Part shown: positions 1 to 10,236 of the stretch, piece by piece
Layout of the letters: each line of letters starts with the position of its first letter
How positions within the stretch are numbered: the stretch's first letter is position 1
Assembly (NCBI GenBank): GCA_905221605.1
Contig: CAJNDS010002701.1
Location: forward strand, 353,501-417,500
Source of the DNA: Symbiodinium natans
Lineage: Eukaryota; Sar; Dinophyceae; Suessiales; Symbiodiniaceae
Direction: 5' to 3'
DNA length: 64,000 bases
Position numbers and translations under genes: made by a program
Notes under the pieces: generated by a model
Seen by the model: only the letters and a program-made list of their open reading frames with translations
Database searches by the model: none
Told to the model about the DNA's origin: nothing

Positions 1-937
1 CGGTGCCTCATGCAAGGGATCCTATAGCTGCGACTGGTATGAAGATGAGATCCTTAGGACAAGAGACTGTGGGAGATGCAGGGAGGAGGAGAAGGAGGAA
101 GAGGAGGGGTTGTAAGGCCTCTGACTTTGCAAGGCCAGGCACTTCGTTGCACTCGTTTCATCCTCGCTGTGACCCTGAAATTCCTGGAAGCGCACAACTG
201 ATCATTGATGGGTAATGCAGAATCCAGGGCCAGACTGCCTCTACGCCCGCCTCTACGCTTGCCTCCACGCCCGCCTCTACACCCGCCTCCGCCTCCACGC
301 CCGCCTCTACGCCTGGGCTTCCGGGCTTCACTCCGGCTTCCAACCGGGCGCAGCAGGGAGTGAGCCCCTCTTTGGCCGGTGTCCAGGATGCATGTTCGAT
401 TCGGGTGTGCTCCAAGGATTGCTTCAATGTATGTAAGTTTAGAGTTAGAGGATATTTGAAGGAATCTTCAAGATTCAGGAGCTGTGTGACATGGTGGGAT
501 GCTTGCGGTCCAGATTGCACTGTGCTTACAGGACCTTACGTAGCTTGCTGTGCTTTCCAGTGTCTGTATTCAAATATCTCATCACACCAGTGTTTCGTGA
601 GGCTCCGTCGCTACAGCTGCAGGACATATCCAGGTTGAGTTCACATTGCTGCCAAAGCCTCCCCAGCACAGTTCATCGTTGCAGATATGAATGGCCCCCG
701 GATGCAAGCGAGCAACCTGCGTGTTAGGGTGTGACTCTCTGTGTGTGTCTGTGTGTGTGTGTTCCCTCCAGGAAGCTCGCAGGTGGAAGACTCCTAAATG
801 TACACAACTCTATTGGTACTGTCTATTGGGCACTGCAAAGATCTCTCTCCAACCCCAGAAAAACCCTTAGGGCCCTTCCTACGGAGCCGCATCTGAGGCT
901 TCAGCAACGATGGGGCCAAAGGCTTCCCTGACCTGAG
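1..937. other. Unassigned sequence at the window start
   Basis: No gene is supported here. Open frames on both strands are short and mutually overlapping. The stretch holds the CCTCTACGCCCG minisatellite (236-313) and a short GT-rich run near 738-765. Nothing else stands out. Confidence 0.4.
236..313. repeat. 12-bp minisatellite (CCTCTACGCCCG)n
   Basis: Six to seven imperfect copies of a 12-bp unit close to CCTCTACGCCCG run through this interval. Minus-strand translation gives a GVEAGVEA-type repeat, which is a by-product of the period being a multiple of three and not evidence of a protein. Confidence 0.8.
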
Positions 938-1309
938 CTAGTGGGCTTCGGCTACCTTGTTGGTTAGGGTATGATAGCCGTTGATGGGTTTGGGATGGTT
1001 TGGGGACAGCATCTTGAGCTTCATTGAGATTTCATTGAGGTTAAGCTCGATTTCACGGAAGGTTGGTCTCGGCTGCTTGCTTTCAGGCCTTTGGGCCTTT
1101 GCAGGGGCAGCCGCGTTATGTTGCACAAAAACGGGCTGCTGAGGAGACCAACGGTCCAACGGTATAACACTTGTAGCTTGGAGGCCAGGAGGCGACGACA
1201 CCCAGCAAACGGTAACCTCAGGACAAGTCGAAAACTTTGCTTCGTCTTCATCAGACTCGACGGTCCAGGCTGGGACTGGACCTCTCGAAAGCCCAAGAAG
1301 GAGCGTCAA
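938..1309 (-). CDS. Candidate exon, acidic then amphipathic protein of unknown function
   Basis: A minus-strand frame of 123 codons runs without an ATG at its 5' end, so it would be an internal or terminal exon. It has an acidic stretch (ESDEDEAKF), a proline-rich middle and a C-terminal segment (FREIELNLNEISMKLKML) that looks helical, then a stop at 938-940. The next in-frame stop upstream is at 1358-1360. Residue composition is protein-like, but overlapping plus-strand frames of similar length exist and I recognise no family. Splice ends are not defined. Confidence 0.3.
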   Translation of the reverse strand: MTLLLGLSRGPVPAWTVESDEDEAKFSTCPEVTVCWVSSPPGLQATSVIPLDRWSPQQPVFVQHNAAAPAKAQRPESKQPRPTFREIELNLNEISMKLKMLSPNHPKPINGYHTLTNKVAEAH

Positions 1310-1389
1310 CGCCTCGGAAAACCTCAGGCCACAAGAGGGGCTGTTGTTTGGACATCTTCAATGTGTATGGCCCCAGAACTTGGCCCATA

Positions 1390-1406
1390 CCCCCCCCCCC
1401 CCCCCC
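1390..1406. repeat. Poly-C tract (17 C)
   Basis: An uninterrupted run of 17 C, one of several homopolymer C/G tracts of this size in the window. Confidence 0.95.
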
Positions 1407-1545
1407 GCCCCTTCCGCCTCCTCAAGCATTTCAGGAGCTGCCCGAACAAGACGACTTCCTTTCAACAGGTCACCGGAACCCCTTCCGCTCCCCACCTCCC
1501 CGCCTCGGAAATGTAGATGAGTGTGCTCATACATCACCCAGGCCG

Positions 1546-2040
1546 AGCCTCTCCATCAAAGTCCAAATCCCGATCTCGCTCGCGCAGCCGACAGCGGGAC
1601 CTTTGGTTCAGTCAATTCCATGGTGAAACGAATCCATGGCAGCTTTGAAGCCACGTGCTTTAGGACCCGAACCCGGACGCTCTACAGCGGGCATTCGGAT
1701 TGGTGTCGGTTGCGTGCAGTTGTGGGGCTACCCTCTCCCAGCGATCAGGAGTGTAGCCATACTTAAGGCAGAATGGCGCCCAATATTCAAACAAATTGCC
1801 GACCCCAATTTCGAAGACTGTCGGCTCCCACCGGCCAGGCCAGTACGATGCCTGAAAAGCCTCAATCTGAGATTCATCTCAAGCTTGAAAGGCTGCAGGC
1901 ATGAGGAGGAGCAAAGACTGCCTAAGATATCGATATCAACACACTTTCTGGCAGCGAGGATAGAAGTCGCGGAGGACGTGGCGGCCGGAATCGTCGCAGC
2001 CCACCGAGGCTGTTGGGGCATGCTGTGCTCGCGTTATAGT
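1546..2040 (+). pseudogene. Possible remnant of an RS/RG-rich protein gene
   Basis: Two plus-strand stretches read as Arg/Ser or Arg/Gly-rich peptide. Near 1553-1595 the frame gives SKSKSRSRSRSR followed by QRDLWFSQF. Near 1953-2010 it gives SEDRSRGGRGGRNRRSPPR. Such tracts are typical of splicing-factor and RNA-binding proteins. The two pieces are not in one continuous frame, and an out-of-frame stop-rich segment separates them. They could be separate exons or a decayed copy. No RRM is visible, so the function stays open. Confidence 0.25.
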
Positions 2041-2550
2041 ATCTGTATCCCCGCGCCAACAAGATCTGCAAATCTCAGACAGATTTCTGGAAGCTTGAAG
2101 GTTGAGTAGAGGCATCCACTCCAGGCTTCAGGCTTCCTGGCTTCAGGCCTTCAGGGCCTTCAAGCTTTATAAGCCTGTGGGGCCCTTCAGGCCTTGAAGC
2201 TTCAGGCGCCTTATGGGAAGGACCCCTGCGGGCGGCTCCGGATTCGCCCTTTAGGAATTAGGAATCCCGCGCCACGATTTTCATGTTGACGGTCGCATTA
2301 TCTTTCACCACCTTACTACTCCGAGTGTAACAGTGTATCATTACCTTCCGCGGCTACTTGTAGCGCGGAAGCTGACCACCTACCAACAATCACTTCGGCC
2401 ACTTCAGTCACCTGTACACATCCTTAGCAGGCGGCGCTCCCGCTCGAGGCTGCTGGGAGTGTGAGACGGTTGAGCACAAGCAAAACATATGTTATGTCTT
2501 TGCTATGTACAGTAGTAGATGTACATCTCAGTGCATACACTACATGATTC

Positions 2551-2571
2551 CCGAAACCCTAAACCCTAAAA
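2551..2571. repeat. Interstitial telomere-like repeat (CCCTAAA)
   Basis: CCGAAACCCTAAACCCTAAA gives about 2.5 units of CCCTAAA, the complement of the TTTAGGG telomere repeat used by many dinoflagellates and plants. It is only a few units long, so it is interstitial and not a chromosome end. Confidence 0.7.
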
Positions 2572-2686
2572 TCACGTACCGATGTTGCTGCTGAGGAAGG
2601 GGGGTCCCTTAACTGGGCCGCGGTGTTTAGCTGCTGTTGTTCTTTGCGGGTACCAGGTCCAGACGCGACCGCAGAGATGACAGGCA

Positions 2687-2708
2687 GTTTAGGGTTTAGG
2701 GTTTGGGG
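2687..2708. repeat. Interstitial telomere-like repeat (TTTAGGG)
   Basis: GTTTAGGGTTTAGGGTTTGG gives about three TTTAGGG units, in the opposite orientation to the CCCTAAA block about 115 bp upstream. Together the two blocks form an inverted pair. Confidence 0.7.
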
Positions 2709-5186
2709 TCAGCATCGATCGAGTTTGAGAGCCGATATGGGCAGACGAGCTTCCATGGTTCGTGCACGCACAGCTCATGCCCTATGTTTCGTGATGCTTG
2801 AGCAGCAGGACAGCGTTCTAGGCCCATTGAGGCTTGATCAAAACAACAATCAGCTCTTGTAGCAGTCAATACTGGGACAACATAAGCTTTGTAGACCTGA
2901 TTTACGCGCTGTTCCGCCCAAGAGGTTGGAGGTGTGCTGATTTTATCAGGCTTATGTGGGACTATTCACTTGCACGGTTGCTAGGACGGTGACTGTCCCG
3001 TCACCCATGCAAGTTCATAGTCTCATGAAAGGTTTCTGGCGAAGCCGGTACTTTCAAGGTCTTGTTTGCCTGAGGCTTGCAAAGAACGCAAGGCACGAAC
3101 ACACCAACCTCTGCAATCCTCTGCACGACTCGAAGGCCCCTTTGCTCACTCCGGGTTCCAAAAACCGCGTCTCGTGAGCCAGGCGCAGGCCGCGCAGCCG
3201 CAGCCGCAGCCGCGCCGCTTCCCAAGTGGATCAGCTTTTGGCGTGGTTGGGATGTGCACTCATTCCTTATAGGCAATTAGTGACAAAGACCGGTGGACAG
3301 CTGAACGTTGAAGATCTCAGACACTCACTAAGAGTCTGGCTTGTCACTAGGTGACCGTTTTTGTTAGCCCAAATAAGGGCCGCCGGGAGCCCGCCACTAA
3401 TGAACATCTTGTTGGAAGAGGCCAGGTGATGACTTTGCTGTCCCACTTTGGCTCACAGGGTCAATAAGACGAGCCAAGCTGACACACCCGACACCGTCGC
3501 AGCGCATTCTCCAGCCATGCAGAACGACGAGGCCACAGAATTGTCGAAGAGTTTTCTTCGTATTTGCGAGGCGGTCCAGTTTTTGGAACATGGGAGGTGC
3601 CTCATGAAAGTTCGGGGGCCCTAGGGTCTTTGTAGCCGTGGCAAAATTGAATCACCTGACAGGGCAAGGTTGTGGACCTGTACATCCCCCGCAGCTCGGC
3701 GTTTGGGCCAGGAGGCAGTAGGTCCTACTGCTCCTAAGGAGTTTCAAAGGAGGCAGGTCTGGAAGTAGGGTTCAGCTCTTCAGAGTCAGTGTGTTAAAGG
3801 AGGTCGCGTGCATCGAGAACCCGGTGGTGGTTTCTTTTGTTTTTGTTCTGAGTTTGGAGGCTTCGGCTTGAGGCTTTGCAGAGTGTAGGTGCTCCAAAAG
3901 TGGATGTAGATCTGAATTTGATGCTGCCCAGGGTTCAGGGAAACGAAGTCGTATTTGCAACGTGTTGCTTTCGATTTGGCATTCACCTCCTCCGACGGAT
4001 GCGGTCTGCGTCTCGCAAAAAACCCCCAAAGTGTGGGTTTGGCTTGAGTGCCTCAGGGTTTCAAGCATGCCAAACTTGGCAAACTTGTCCACATCCGATT
4101 TCGGGGGTTAGGTCCGCTTAGGTGTTCGGGCTCCTTGAGGCAAGTGCTCGGCAACGAATCGTCTCATCGCTGCCAAGGACAGTTCTTCGCTCTTTGGATA
4201 CAGTCTGGGAGGGAGGGTCTTATTCAAACGGGCCTTGTGGGCTTCCACACGTTGCGGGCATACAAAGTGTGGCTCCTTCACCTGCAATGTTTTGCCAGGA
4301 GCATGGAGCTGTGCAACTGAACGTGGGGTCGGCTCTTCCGACTTGTCTTGGGGCTTCCCTCAGTCACCTGAATTGCCAGAAGCTCACAAGTGAGCGTTTG
4401 CTTCGCCTTGTGTCTTTTGCCGTTGAACAAAAGCATCAGAGACGCACATTCCATCCGAGAACAGACGCCGCTCTTCCAGGTCCAGGTCGGGCGAGTCGGA
4501 ATGTTATGACAGTCGAAAATCATGATTTCATCCCGCCAAGCTCTGTCTTTTTTCGAATTCATACCTCACAAGCAGGAGAACAATGAGCATAATCATAATC
4601 GTGATCAGGATCTGCTTTAGGATTCACACACGCCGGGGTTGGTGGCCCAAGTGGCCAAACCCGGCCAAACCCAAAGTTCTCGACAACACCCTCTGTGAGG
4701 CAAAGTCTCTGGTGGCAGCCGCGACAGTACTTCAACTCCAAGGGTGTGCAAATTTGCGAGGGGTATGCACAGTCAGCCCCACTATGTTTAACTCAGGCTG
4801 AAGTGGAAGATCAAACCAAAAGAACATGTGCCCTTGGTGTCTGCTGCATCTCAAAGATCGGTGTTTGTTTGGTGGAGCCAACTGGAGCCGAAACAAGCGC
4901 TTCCTGACATCCGAAAAGACCGCTCACGGATCCATGTAGAGCGTGGCCGAAGGAGCCTGAGCACGACAATCCCTGGTGTTGCAGATGCACAAGAAGATCA
5001 GCTTTGGGGCTTGTTGCGCCCGGTGTCTGTCGGGTTGAGGGCAAGGGTTAAGTTAGATGTGTAGAACTGTATCTATATGTCGCTTGAAATTCGAACAGGC
5101 TGCAGCAGTTTCTCTTGCGCATCCGGATCCGATTTCAACGAAGAAATGTTTGGGCTCCCAGCCCTAGCTTCTCCACAACATGTCAG
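2709..5186. other. Gene-poor stretch
   Basis: Only short overlapping frames on both strands are present, with no recognisable domain. A (GCAGCC)n-like run near 3183-3220 explains the alanine- and glutamine-rich frames there. A few G-rich phrases such as CAGGGTTTCAAG occur. I see no supported gene. Confidence 0.35.
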
Positions 5187-5303
5187 GTGGATGAGAATGG
5201 AATGTACACCGGTGAGTTCGAGACGTTTGCGCTGGCGGGCTTCATCCGTGCGCGGGGCGAGAGCGACGCATGCAGCTGGCGCTGCATTGCAATACTGTCT
5301 TAG
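5187..5303 (+). CDS. Candidate terminal exon, unknown protein
   Basis: Following an AG (5185-5186), 38 codons read [21 protein letters not shown] and on to a stop at 5301-5303. Mixed charged and hydrophobic residues and balanced codon use look like real coding sequence. The family is not recognised. It is followed closely by another coding-like frame in a different phase (5321-5442). Confidence 0.3.
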   Translation: MDENGMYTGEFETFALAGFIRARGESDACSWRCIAILS

Positions 5304-5320
5304 CGTTGTAGTGGCCCCAG

Positions 5321-5442
5321 TTGCGTTGAACGGCCATGAGCACCTCACCTTCTGCAACAAGGCCTCGCACGCTCAAGCCTCCGTCGATCTGGTAGAGGGG
5401 CCCTTCCAGTTTGCAGGAGGGACCTGCTCTGGCCATGCATAG
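5321..5442 (+). CDS. Candidate exon, unknown protein
   Basis: After CCCCAG (acceptor-like) the frame reads VALNGHEHLTFCNKASHAQA and on to a stop at 5440-5442, about 40 residues. It may belong to the same gene as the exon at 5187-5303, but the phases differ and no splice donor joining them is obvious. No family is recognised. Confidence 0.3.
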
Positions 5443-7278
5443 TTGCATAGTCCTTCTCTGCAGGCCTGGATCTAGATAGTCAGTCCGAATGCAGAGCCTT
5501 GCCTCTCTTTCCTGTTTAGTTCCGTTTTGAGCATCGGAAGCCGGCTTCCTGGAGTCAGCATCTTACATTGCCTGTTCCACACAAGTTGGCGAACCAAGGC
5601 TTGAACCGCCTGCTCCACGCATCCTGCCCGCATGAAAGGAAATAGCTTCGAGCTTCGCTTCGCCCAGCTGCTGACTACTTATAGGGACTTCGGTTCTAAA
5701 TGAATCTGTCTAATACTTGGGGTTTATCTGGTGGAAAGGGAATGCGAGTTCTTGAGCCGTTCATCACATGGGTTGAAGGTTTCAGTGCACGTTGGCTTTG
5801 CAACGAAGGCCAAATAGGCCGTTTAGCATGTTATCTAGGCCGTCTCCTTGACCTCGCACAGCTTGTTACGTTCGACGTTAACTGTCAGGACAGTTAGAAA
5901 TGTCGGGATGTGCAGTCCCCGGGGATGTGGCAGTTCCTGGTCAGGAGAAGGGGCTGCTGACGTGCCCAAGCTGCATGTGGATCTTCCAGCCAGTTGTGAT
6001 GCCCTACCTCTTGCGCATGAGTCTTTCGTTCCAGTCAGCACATCACTTGCAACCCAGCCAGGTTCAGGAAGTGAGATGAGCCAAGACTGGTGAATCGCCC
6101 TCACTCTGGACTGAGGGTGTAGCAGGTCGGGATGACATCGCAGCTGGCTAACAAAAAGTGGGCGTCCGTCTGAAGAGTGCGGCTGCGAGATTCGTAGCGT
6201 TGTTAAGCAGCTCGTCTTGAGGTATGAGAGCCCAACCCTGCAACGAGTGGCTGACCTTTGCAGTTGTGTCGTTGACTCGAAGTTGACATCGACTTCGACA
6301 CATAGACCCTGAAGCCTTCTCTCTGAGTTACGAATTTGCCAGGACCATAGGTGGCCATTCCAGAGAAGCCCCGCTGACCTTGCACACCTCTAAGGGTTGC
6401 ATGCCCTGCAAGTTCTGTAGGAAGGATTGCGACACACTCTCAAACCCCAAGCCCTTCACCCAGCCAGCTGCCTGTTGGCTCACCCCTTGTGCCTTGTGTG
6501 CCAAAGCTCACAAGGCAAAGACGCCAGCACCGGTAGCAGCAGTCTCAGTGCTAGTTTAAGCGGTGCCAGTGCTAACACCTTCGTTTCTTTCTCGGTTTGC
6601 ACCGGCCTCAGACCAGTCCAGTTCTCCTGCTGTTGTAATGATAGGCCTGCGCGCAGTGTTCGGATTGCGCGTGCGAGCGGCCCAAGCATGCAATCACCCC
6701 GGCAAATAACCCACACGCGAAACCCAAGGCCTGCGAGGATGTCAAGGTATTGCGGGATGTGGTGTCAGGATCCATATAGACGGCGCATAGGCTTTGGACA
6801 ACTGCTCATGTGGCTCATGCATGGTTTTGGGGCCTTTTTATCCTAGGTTGACGAGTGGAAGGATGATGGCGGTCCTATTGCCGGCGACTCTGTGATTTCG
6901 ATGGCGTGCTTTCGATGAAGGTTTTCTGATCTGTCCTGATGTGCCTGATGGTTCAGCTGAAGCAGAGGCACAAAAGACGGTAAACGTGCATCTCTACCAT
7001 CATGTACCTGGCTGACCTCGGTTATTTTGTATAGGCCGTGAAACCCCAAAAAGAATCCCTGCGCATCTAGGACCCCATCGACAAGAGGCACGACCCAGAT
7101 GACGAGAAGTGCCCAACTGTTCGGACATTGCTCCTGTGGAAGAGTCGACGTTCGCCTGCCCATCGACTCAACATCGGGTAGCAGCAGAGAGCCAAGTGAT
7201 GCTCTTACCCTTCACAAGTTCGTTGTACGACCCCATTCTGTCGCCACAGTCTCCACCATGAGATCCCCTCGAGCCGCG
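5443..7278. other. Unassigned stretch with weak coding signals
   Basis: A plus-strand frame at 5848-6093 contains a plausible peptide (DVPKLHVDLPASCDALPL). A 139-codon frame at 6427-6846 is serine/cysteine rich. Neither has a recognisable domain or clear exon ends. I see no RNA gene. Confidence 0.25.
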
Positions 7279-7305
7279 AGGTACTACACCTTCGAGGAGC
7301 TTAAG
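7279..7305 (+). repeat. Y module copy 1 (RYYTFEELK)
   Basis: The codons read RYYTFEELK followed by AP. Four further copies of this peptide-coding module occur at 19257, 31193, 32883 and 35276. A W module follows 0.45 kb downstream. The core is reminiscent of the start of villin headpiece domains (YxYEELK), but no further headpiece sequence follows, so I do not assign it. Confidence 0.55.
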
Positions 7306-7481
7306 GCTCCCCGTTCAGTGCCTGCTGGTGGTGGGCTCACCCGGTGGACAATCTCCGTTGCTGCCTCTCCTGAAGTGGGCCATTGCAGCTCGATCAGACC
7401 GTTTTGCACCTTCGACTTGAGTTGGAATCGCTGCGGAATGCTGCGGAGGGATGAGGGCTTAAGTGCCATAGCACTTGTGAC

Positions 7482-7955
7482 TTGCGACATGTCCGTTCTA
7501 AGGGGTCCCGGGGTTTGCTTTCAGGGTCGAACCGATTTTTGCTGTGCTTGGCTGAACTGCACTGTCAGGCCAAGCATGGTGAAAAGATGACTGCTGAGGA
7601 GGCTGACGCGCTAGAGCATGGCCTCCTATGGCCTCAAGGGATTGAACATGCCAGTACCATGAAGGGTGCTGGATGCTTGCCAGGCAGTGCCTGCGTCATT
7701 CCTAATTGTGGTACAAGCTCAGAGGGTCACGCACGGAAATTCTCAGAGAGCCAGGCAGAGAAGTACTGGAGGGAGAAGATGAAGCCTTGGATAGTCCGAT
7801 GCCCAGCTTTTACAACAAAGACACGGCGTTGGCAGTTAAGCACGTGGGACATTGGGAAAGCCAAGCCAAGGATCCTGAACTTGAAGGCCCGAGGCCATTT
7901 TGAGCCGCAGTACACCGGCAAAGTACAAAACCCGATGTACTGCAAGGCTCAATGA
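7482..7955 (+). CDS. Candidate exon region carrying W module copy 1
   Basis: A plus-strand frame of 157 codons that opens with a non-ATG codon. Its first clean ATG segment begins MTAEEADALEHGLLW near 7587. The W module AEKYWREKMKPWIV lies at 7758-7796. The middle part looks coding; the ends are uncertain and probably include intron. The function is unknown. Confidence 0.3.
   Translation: MRHVRSKGSRGLLSGSNRFLLCLAELHCQAKHGEKMTAEEADALEHGLLWPQGIEHASTMKGAGCLPGSACVIPNCGTSSEGHARKFSESQAEKYWREKMKPWIVRCPAFTTKTRRWQLSTWDIGKAKPRILNLKARGHFEPQYTGKVQNPMYCKAQ
7758..7796 (+). repeat. W module copy 1 (EKYWREKMKPWIV)
   Basis: The codons read EKYWREKMKPWIV. Related copies are at 30092 (EPFWREKMRPEWV), 31780 (EKLWREQMRPEWV), 33335 (EAREKMKPKWVV) and 36340 (KQEKMKPRWVV). 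The protein pattern is better conserved than the flanking DNA. Confidence 0.55.
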
Positions 7956-8609
7956 TATGTGTCTGTTTCTGGGGAGTCCGCCAGGCCGCTAGGCCGCTAG
8001 GCAACGCCCAGAGAGAACAGTCTGGGACTTTCAGAGGCATCACGTCGAACTGTCGAACTGTCGAACTGCCAGGAGTGGCAAGTTACAACACGAAACCACG
8101 CGGCATCAGGCTACGATCTCATGTCGCCAGCACAGGGCCGCTAGGGGTTGCCGGGTCAACAGTCAAGAAGCCCAACGAATGATAGCACAGTTCACCAACT
8201 GCCCGGGGGGCGGGCAGTTTCTGAGGTCATCCAACGTCAGAAGAAGGCGGAGCCAGCTGAGCCCGCCTGGCCAGTTTGAGAAGAGTCTCAGCTCAAGCTC
8301 GGCACTATGGGTAAAAAAAAATTCAGGCATCCGTTACAGTCTGGTGTACAGGTCTTTATCACTTTCATTGTAGCACTCTGACGGATGAGAGGGTAAAGCA
8401 AGAGGAGCCAAACTACGCAAAGTGTGTGTCGTTTTGGGGTGCTCTCCTCCTACCGACCAGAACTTGCATGTCCATAGCTGAGGCTTAGGCGGCTTAGGCG
8501 GCTTCGGTTTGAGGGCCCTTGACAACCTGAAGCTGCCCCCCCCCCCCCCCCCAAGCCAGGTCTGGAGGTCGCCGCAGCAGGAGCCGTCGGAGCCTTCAGG
8601 GCATAAGAT
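7956..8609. other. Spacer with small repeats left of the LINE
   Basis: Contains a triple TCGAACTG tandem (8043-8067), a GGCTTAGGC-type triple repeat (8485-8511) and a 17-C run (8536-8552). No gene is supported. Confidence 0.5.
8536..8552. repeat. Poly-C tract (17 C)
   Basis: An uninterrupted C run about 60 bp left of the retrotransposon target-site duplication. Confidence 0.95.
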
Positions 8610-8623
8610 GAAGGTTGTTTCAG
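8610..8623. repeat. Left target-site duplication of the LINE
   Basis: The 14-mer GAAGGTTGTTTCAG recurs exactly at 17536-17549, directly after the (AAAGG)n tail. Flanking bases differ on both sides (T versus G before, GG versus CC after). A 14-bp perfect match placed precisely at a LINE tail is the expected signature of target-primed insertion. Confidence 0.85.
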
Positions 8624-8866
8624 GGCTCAGAACACCCGTAGCCAGGGATCGCTGTAGCCCCAGGTGTCTTTTTGACACGCCTTGCTGTGTTCGCCATCGG
8701 CCTGCATCCGACCTCGCCTAACTGGCACCGACGTGCCCGAGCCAACAGGGCAAAAGCCAGGCGCAGAGTACTTGTCTTCTCGCAGAAGGGTCTTCGGCCT
8801 TCGAGCCGGGACGTGCAGCTGTTACGACGACACCACACAGGGCCTTGTTGGGCCACCCACGCAATC
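8624..8866 (+). promoter_or_regulatory. LINE 5' leader, ATG-free
   Basis: No ATG occurs in these 243 nt, so ORF1 has the first start codon of the element. Full-length LINEs generally carry an internal promoter here, but I see no recognisable promoter motif. CCGTAGCCA at 8636-8644 matches the start of the dinoflagellate spliced-leader sequence over nine bases and may be chance. Confidence 0.5.
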
Positions 8867-10108
8867 ATGGGCAAGCAGTGGCAAGAACAAGCCTACCACT
8901 GGCGCTATTGGCCTGGCACGTGGTCTCCTCGACAGCGTGGACGTGGCCCGAAGGAACGCGAGGAGGAGGCACCTTGGCGACGACGACGTCCTTCGGAAGC
9001 ACAGCCACCGAGTTTCCCCGGTTACGCTGCTATGCAAGTGCCCAAGATACAGGAGCTTTCAGCTGTCAAGACAAGCGAGCCTGCTGGCTCAGACCTAATA
9101 CAGCAGCTGCAACGTGCGGTGAACTGCGCACGAAAGTCGGAGCAAAAGGTGAAGACTCTCACTCAGGAAAGGCAGCAGCGCGCAGAGCAGTGGGAATGCT
9201 ACCAACGAGAAATGAAGTCCAAGTATGTGAAGGAGCACTACAAGTTCTTGCAGGACATGCAGAAGTTGGACACTTCTTTGGTGGAGGCTTCGGCTGCTTG
9301 TGCGCAGGCCAAGGAGGTGCTGAGGACGACGGCGTGCGGCCACGCTTTGACAGACAGTGCCACCACACCTACCAGTACAGCCAGTCAAGCCTGGGAAGAG
9401 ATGATTGCGACTGTACCTTCGGAGCTTGGCCCGGCTGCCGACAGCCAGGTGTCAATGGATGCCCTTCTGAAAGATGCAGCGCAAATGCTGCAGCCTACTG
9501 GGGGTGGAATCGGGGCCGGAGCGTTTGGACACGCAATGCCCTCTACCCCACGGACTCATTCAACCGCAGCACCTGCCAGGACGCCAGCCCCAGTTCCGCG
9601 CGCGCAAGAGCCGCCTTCGGCAGCGCTGGCTGCCCTGGCCAAGTGTTCCTCAGCTGCCCCTGTGCAGACTGGGCCCCCGCCCAGCTACAGCCAGTTGTCA
9701 CCAAGCCCGGTCAGTCACGACCCGTACTTGTCCTCTCCAATGACTGCTGCAGCCCCAGCCCCTTCGCCGACCTTCACTTCGCACGTCAGGCCAAGCGCGA
9801 CCAGAAGGTCCTCACCGCACTCTGGTTACGGGCCGCACCGCCGGGTGCCCGTCAAGGAGAGCTCCAAAGCTGCTACATCGCCTTCTCTGGAACGTGCTGG
9901 CGTCTCCAGGGAGGGTGCCAAGAGGCTCGCCGACAAACTTGCCGCCAAACGCGCGGCAGTTGGAGCAGAGCTCCGCATTCCCCACGATGTGCCGGTGGTC
10001 TTCCTCGACGACGATGGCGACGATCCGGACCTCAACGAGCCCGGCCAGGCTTCAGGTGTTGGAAGTATGAGCGGAACGTCTTCCTTGAGTCTTGGAACAC
10101 TGGAGTGA
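8867..10108 (+). CDS. LINE ORF1 protein, coiled-coil (413 aa)
   Basis: This is the likely nucleic-acid chaperone or RNP protein of the retrotransposon, by analogy with LINE ORF1 proteins. The start is the first ATG of the element (MGKQWQEQ); a longer frame upstream has only non-ATG starts. Residues 10-22 are aromatic rich (YHWRYWPGTWSPR), followed by an Arg/Glu-rich stretch. Residues about 76-152 form a long charged heptad-like helix (LIQQLQRAV ... EHYKFLQDMQKLD), a probable coiled coil. Residues about 190-330 are Pro/Ala/Ser rich and look disordered. A basic segment follows, then an acidic patch (FLDDDGDDPD, about 380-388). There is no CCHC knuckle or RRM. The frame is +1 relative to ORF2. 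Confidence 0.75.
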   Translation: MGKQWQEQAYHWRYWPGTWSPRQRGRGPKEREEEAPWRRRRPSEAQPPSFPGYAAMQVPKIQELSAVKTSEPAGSDLIQQLQRAVNCARKSEQKVKTLTQERQQRAEQWECYQREMKSKYVKEHYKFLQDMQKLDTSLVEASAACAQAKEVLRTTACGHALTDSATTPTSTASQAWEEMIATVPSELGPAADSQVSMDALLKDAAQMLQPTGGGIGAGAFGHAMPSTPRTHSTAAPARTPAPVPRAQEPPSAALAALAKCSSAAPVQTGPPPSYSQLSPSPVSHDPYLSSPMTAAAPAPSPTFTSHVRPSATRRSSPHSGYGPHRRVPVKESSKAATSPSLERAGVSREGAKRLADKLAAKRAAVGAELRIPHDVPVVFLDDDGDDPDLNEPGQASGVGSMSGTSSLSLGTLE

Positions 10109-10236
10109 CGCATCTGAGTCGCTCCTCCGTCTTTTGTTGTCTCGGTGAGTGCGTTGAAGGGCGTGATGTGCCGCCTGGATTTGCTCATTTACCGAGCCGA
10201 CGGGCGCTGGGGCTGACGTGGGAGTTGCATGCGACA

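Noticed and set aside
7890-7910. Relict spliced leader (GCCATTTTGAGCC)
   Set aside because: Diverges from the leader after CCATTTTG and lacks the GGCTCAAG end.
8845-10108. Part of an 881-codon plus frame overlapping ORF1
   Set aside because: ORF1 in the other frame has a coiled coil and the first ATG of the element; this overlap is its shadow. Only the part after 10109 is kept as the middle frame.
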